Below, piece after piece: positions 23,421-25,560 of a stretch of 25,560 nt of DNA. The notes beneath the pieces are model-generated. The model worked only from the letters and a program-made list of their open reading frames with translations. It made no database searches and was not told where the DNA came from. This stretch comes from Physcocola sp002396385 (GTDB taxonomy: Bacteria; Bacteroidota; Bacteroidia; Bacteroidales; Paludibacteraceae). The stretch covers positions 1 to 25,560 of the forward strand of contig CAMNDM010000048.1 in the NCBI GenBank assembly GCA_946535435.1, written 5' to 3'. Position numbers and translations under genes: made by a program. Numbering within the stretch: position 1 is the first letter of the stretch; each line of letters opens with the position of its first letter.

Positions 23421-23744
23421 CAAACAAAACACGAAAAGAGACATACATTTAAAGAAAAAGCGGTTATTTGCTGAAAAAAAGAGATAAAATATTAAAAAAG
23501 ATATTATATTTGCGTGACTTCAAGAAATTAGTCGTTTAAAAAAAGTAATGTAAATTCCATAATTTTAGAATAACGTCCTAAAAGTGTATTCACTATTGGG
23601 GAAAGAAGTAGTATAGTATATACAAAAAGACATATATCTAATTATATGTCAACTAATACCATATGGTAGAGTTACATGAAAGGGTAAAAAGTGAATCATA
23701 AAAAGTATTTCACCATCACTATGTATAACTTTAAATTAATAAAT
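23421..23744. other. Divergent intergenic region upstream of the deacetylase gene
   Basis: Very AT-rich. A plus-strand -7-like TATATTTG lies at 23505-23512, implying a leader of about 225 nt. Inside the leader are a perfect 8-bp inverted repeat (23629-23636 with 23643-23650, 6-nt loop) and a 12-bp palindrome TACCATATGGTA (23657-23668). GTGAA (23691-23695) and TTCAC (23709-23713) form a weaker repeat. No gene or known riboswitch is recognised. Confidence 0.55.
23505..23512 (+). promoter_or_regulatory. Possible -7 box for the deacetylase gene
   Basis: TATATTTG fits TAnnTTTG but has no -33 partner and lies 233 nt before the start codon, so it is a weak assignment. Confidence 0.4.
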
Positions 23745-25560
23745 ATGAAAAAACGATTACTAACTGCGGTTTCAGCGACCGCATTGGGCATCATGTCCCT
23801 CTCAGCGCAAGACATTGCGACATGGGAGAACTGGTGCAAGTCGGCAGTGACCTTCACTTTCGACGACGCGGCGAACGAAGTCAGTTCGCACCAGTGGGCA
23901 GCCAAGCAATTGGACCAGTATGGTTTCAAAGCCACTTTCTACATGGTAACAGGCTGGGCCGGAAGCAATTGGGGCGTATATAAGCAATTCGCCCAAAACG
24001 GCCATGAGATTGGTAGCCATACCGACTCACACAGTAGTAACGCTGGAGAGTTGGCATCTTCAAAGAAAACAATTGAGCAGAACATCGGCCAACCATGCTT
24101 GACCATCGCTTATCCGAACTGCAACCATATGGGTAACAGTGTTCTTCAGAACTACATTGGCGGACGTATTTGTGGAGGTCAGACTAATAGCAAATCTCCT
24201 AGTGATTTGTCAAAATTCGACTGTCAGATATGTGGTAGCCAGGGTATCAACAACGCGTCACAATTTCAAAGCAGGTGTTCAGGTGCCAACGGCGGCTGGA
24301 TGGTGTTCCTCATCCACGGAATACAAGGATATGCTGGCGGTGGGAGTTACTCTCCAACCAGCCAAGACGCCTTTACGCAAACACTGTCGTGGCTGAAGCA
24401 AAACGAGAGCGACTACTGGGTATGCACAGCACGCGATGCTATTATGTACCTTAAAGAACGTGACAACGCTAGTTTCAAGAAAATAGCAAGCGATGCTAGT
24501 GGCGACACCTATTCGTTAACGCTTTCACAAAACCTCACCCAGAACACGCTCTGTGAGTGGAAATACCCTCTTTCTGTGCGTGTACCAATGCAGGATGGCT
24601 GGTCGAACATTACCGTAAAACAGAAAGACGAAGAATTGGATTTTGAGGAGAAGAACGGATACATCTACTTTAAAGCCATTCCTAACGGGGGCGATATAGA
24701 AGTAGGATCAGGCGTGCCTGCCGTTCCAGAACCTAAATTCAACATCTCTATTTCAGGCGACAAGTTCTGTAAAGACTCCACCTACAAGGTTTCATGGACT
24801 TTGGAGGGCGATGTCAACGGCAGAACCTACTCATTAAACTGGGGAACAGGTTCTAATTCAACAGAAATTTCTGTTTCCAGCGTTAAAGCGTCATCTGAAT
24901 GGGGAGAAACAGCAGACAACCCTTATTGGGTAGTCGACAACATTCTAACTGACGATGGAAGCCACGGAGGTAACAGCCGTTGGGGTTCTATGGGCAGTTC
25001 AGACGAATGGGTTGAATTCAATTTAGGAAAGACCCAAACTGTTGGTGGCGTCAAGATTGACGAATGTACTGAATACGATGTAATATCATCTTTCGAAATT
25101 CAATACGACGAGGGTGGTTCATGGAAAACTGCCTACACCGGTAAAACAATCGGTCACGATTTTTCTGCAACATTCAGTCCTGTGTCAACAAGCAAGATGC
25201 GCCTGCTGATTAAGTCGACAAAGGGCGGTGACGGATGTAACATCAACTACGTAGAATTTAGCGGAGTTGCAGGCTACGTTATTAAAGATGGAATAAGTGC
25301 AGCAGGCAGTATTGACTGGAAGCCAAAAGCCGCAGGTAAAGGTATGCTGACCATCACCAATTCAAAAGGCTCAGTTTTGGCACAAACCACAACAATGAAT
25401 GTTGAAAACTGTGGAGGTGATGAGCCTTGTACAGATTGCGGAGGAGATGATCCTCAACCTAACACTGGTTCTACGTTCTTCGACGAGAATGGTGCTTACT
25501 TTGGTCCTACTTGTGAGGAGAACGGCAAGAACGGAACCGGAGCATTCTACACTGGCGACT
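23745..25560 (+). CDS. Secreted NodB polysaccharide deacetylase with F5/8 C-type domain, 3' end missing
   Basis: A 605-codon open frame running off the window. The signal peptide is MKKRLLTAVSATALGIMSLS with cleavage after SAQ near residue 22. The NodB/CE4 domain (about 33-240) shows the metal motif FTFDD (D40, D41), a second metal motif SHTDSH (H92, H96), the conserved AYPNCN and the late histidine in FLIHGI (H191). These predict Zn-dependent N- or O-deacetylation of a carbohydrate. A beta-rich linker follows, then an F5/8 C (discoidin-like) carbohydrate-binding domain (about 375-508, WVEFNLGKTQTVGGVKI), another beta domain and a Cys/Asp/Gly-rich linker (554-570). A further domain begins at about residue 576 and is cut off. 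Expected to be surface or extracellular and to act on plant or microbial glycans. Confidence 0.9.
   Translation, partial: MKKRLLTAVSATALGIMSLSAQDIATWENWCKSAVTFTFDDAANEVSSHQWAAKQLDQYGFKATFYMVTGWAGSNWGVYKQFAQNGHEIGSHTDSHSSNAGELASSKKTIEQNIGQPCLTIAYPNCNHMGNSVLQNYIGGRICGGQTNSKSPSDLSKFDCQICGSQGINNASQFQSRCSGANGGWMVFLIHGIQGYAGGGSYSPTSQDAFTQTLSWLKQNESDYWVCTARDAIMYLKERDNASFKKIASDASGDTYSLTLSQNLTQNTLCEWKYPLSVRVPMQDGWSNITVKQKDEELDFEEKNGYIYFKAIPNGGDIEVGSGVPAVPEPKFNISISGDKFCKDSTYKVSWTLEGDVNGRTYSLNWGTGSNSTEISVSSVKASSEWGETADNPYWVVDNILTDDGSHGGNSRWGSMGSSDEWVEFNLGKTQTVGGVKIDECTEYDVISSFEIQYDEGGSWKTAYTGKTIGHDFSATFSPVSTSKMRLLIKSTKGGDGCNINYVEFSGVAGYVIKDGISAAGSIDWKPKAAGKGMLTITNSKGSVLAQTTTMNVENCGGDEPCTDCGGDDPQPNTGSTFFDENGAYFGPTCEENGKNGTGAFYTGD

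Overview
The window looks like chromosomal DNA of a Bacteroidota member, most likely order Bacteroidales. Four things support this. The promoters match the Bacteroidota form (TAnnTTTG near -7, sometimes with TTTG near -33), and Shine-Dalgarno sites are rare. Several families are typical of the phylum: DUF4199, DUF5063, the DUF6452/DUF6048 pair and BspA-like LRR proteins. The sensor kinase and regulator are LytS/LytTR-type. A family or genus cannot be named from this sequence alone, although a Prevotella-like organism would fit.

Layout. 1-1.15 kb: 3' part of an AAA_14/DUF4143 ATPase, cut by the window edge, then a probable gene remnant on the minus strand (1.17-1.6 kb). 1.75-4.14 kb (minus): thiamine thiazole operon thiG-thiS-thiH, with a full Bacteroidota promoter, a TPP riboswitch and a strong terminator. 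4.25-7.06 kb (minus): nrdD-nrdG, the oxygen-independent ribonucleotide reductase and its activase. 7.2-13.74 kb (minus): an apparent long operon of DUF4199 membrane protein, family-2 glycosyltransferase, small membrane-anchored protein, nitroreductase, DUF6452 lipoprotein, DUF6048 outer-membrane barrel and transketolase. A terminator follows, then a small two-helix membrane protein. 13.8-17.46 kb (plus): manA; queC-queF behind a preQ1-I riboswitch; then DUF5063 plus a DEDDy 3'-5' exonuclease behind a full promoter. 17.67-22.86 kb (plus): a LytS-type kinase, a LytTR regulator and two leucine-rich-repeat proteins, closely packed and ending at a strong bidirectional terminator. 22.9-23.4 kb (minus): hexapeptide acyltransferase. 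23.745 kb to the end (plus): a large secreted NodB deacetylase with an F5/8 C-type domain, running off the window.

How the parts work together. Two small-molecule circuits can be read directly. ThiG, ThiS and ThiH make the thiazole half of thiamine under TPP control. QueC and QueF make preQ0 and then preQ1 under preQ1 control. Transketolase is a TPP enzyme, but its closeness to the thi operon may be chance.

The most unusual block is the kinase-regulator-LRR-LRR operon. Both LRR proteins belong to the BspA-like family, usually thought of as surface proteins, yet neither has a visible signal peptide. Each is built from a complete module (N-terminal cap, LRRs, C-terminal cap); the first protein has two modules and the second has one. 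A possible small RNA gene with its own promoter lies between this operon and the acyltransferase. No tRNA, rRNA, CRISPR array, insertion sequence or integrase was seen.
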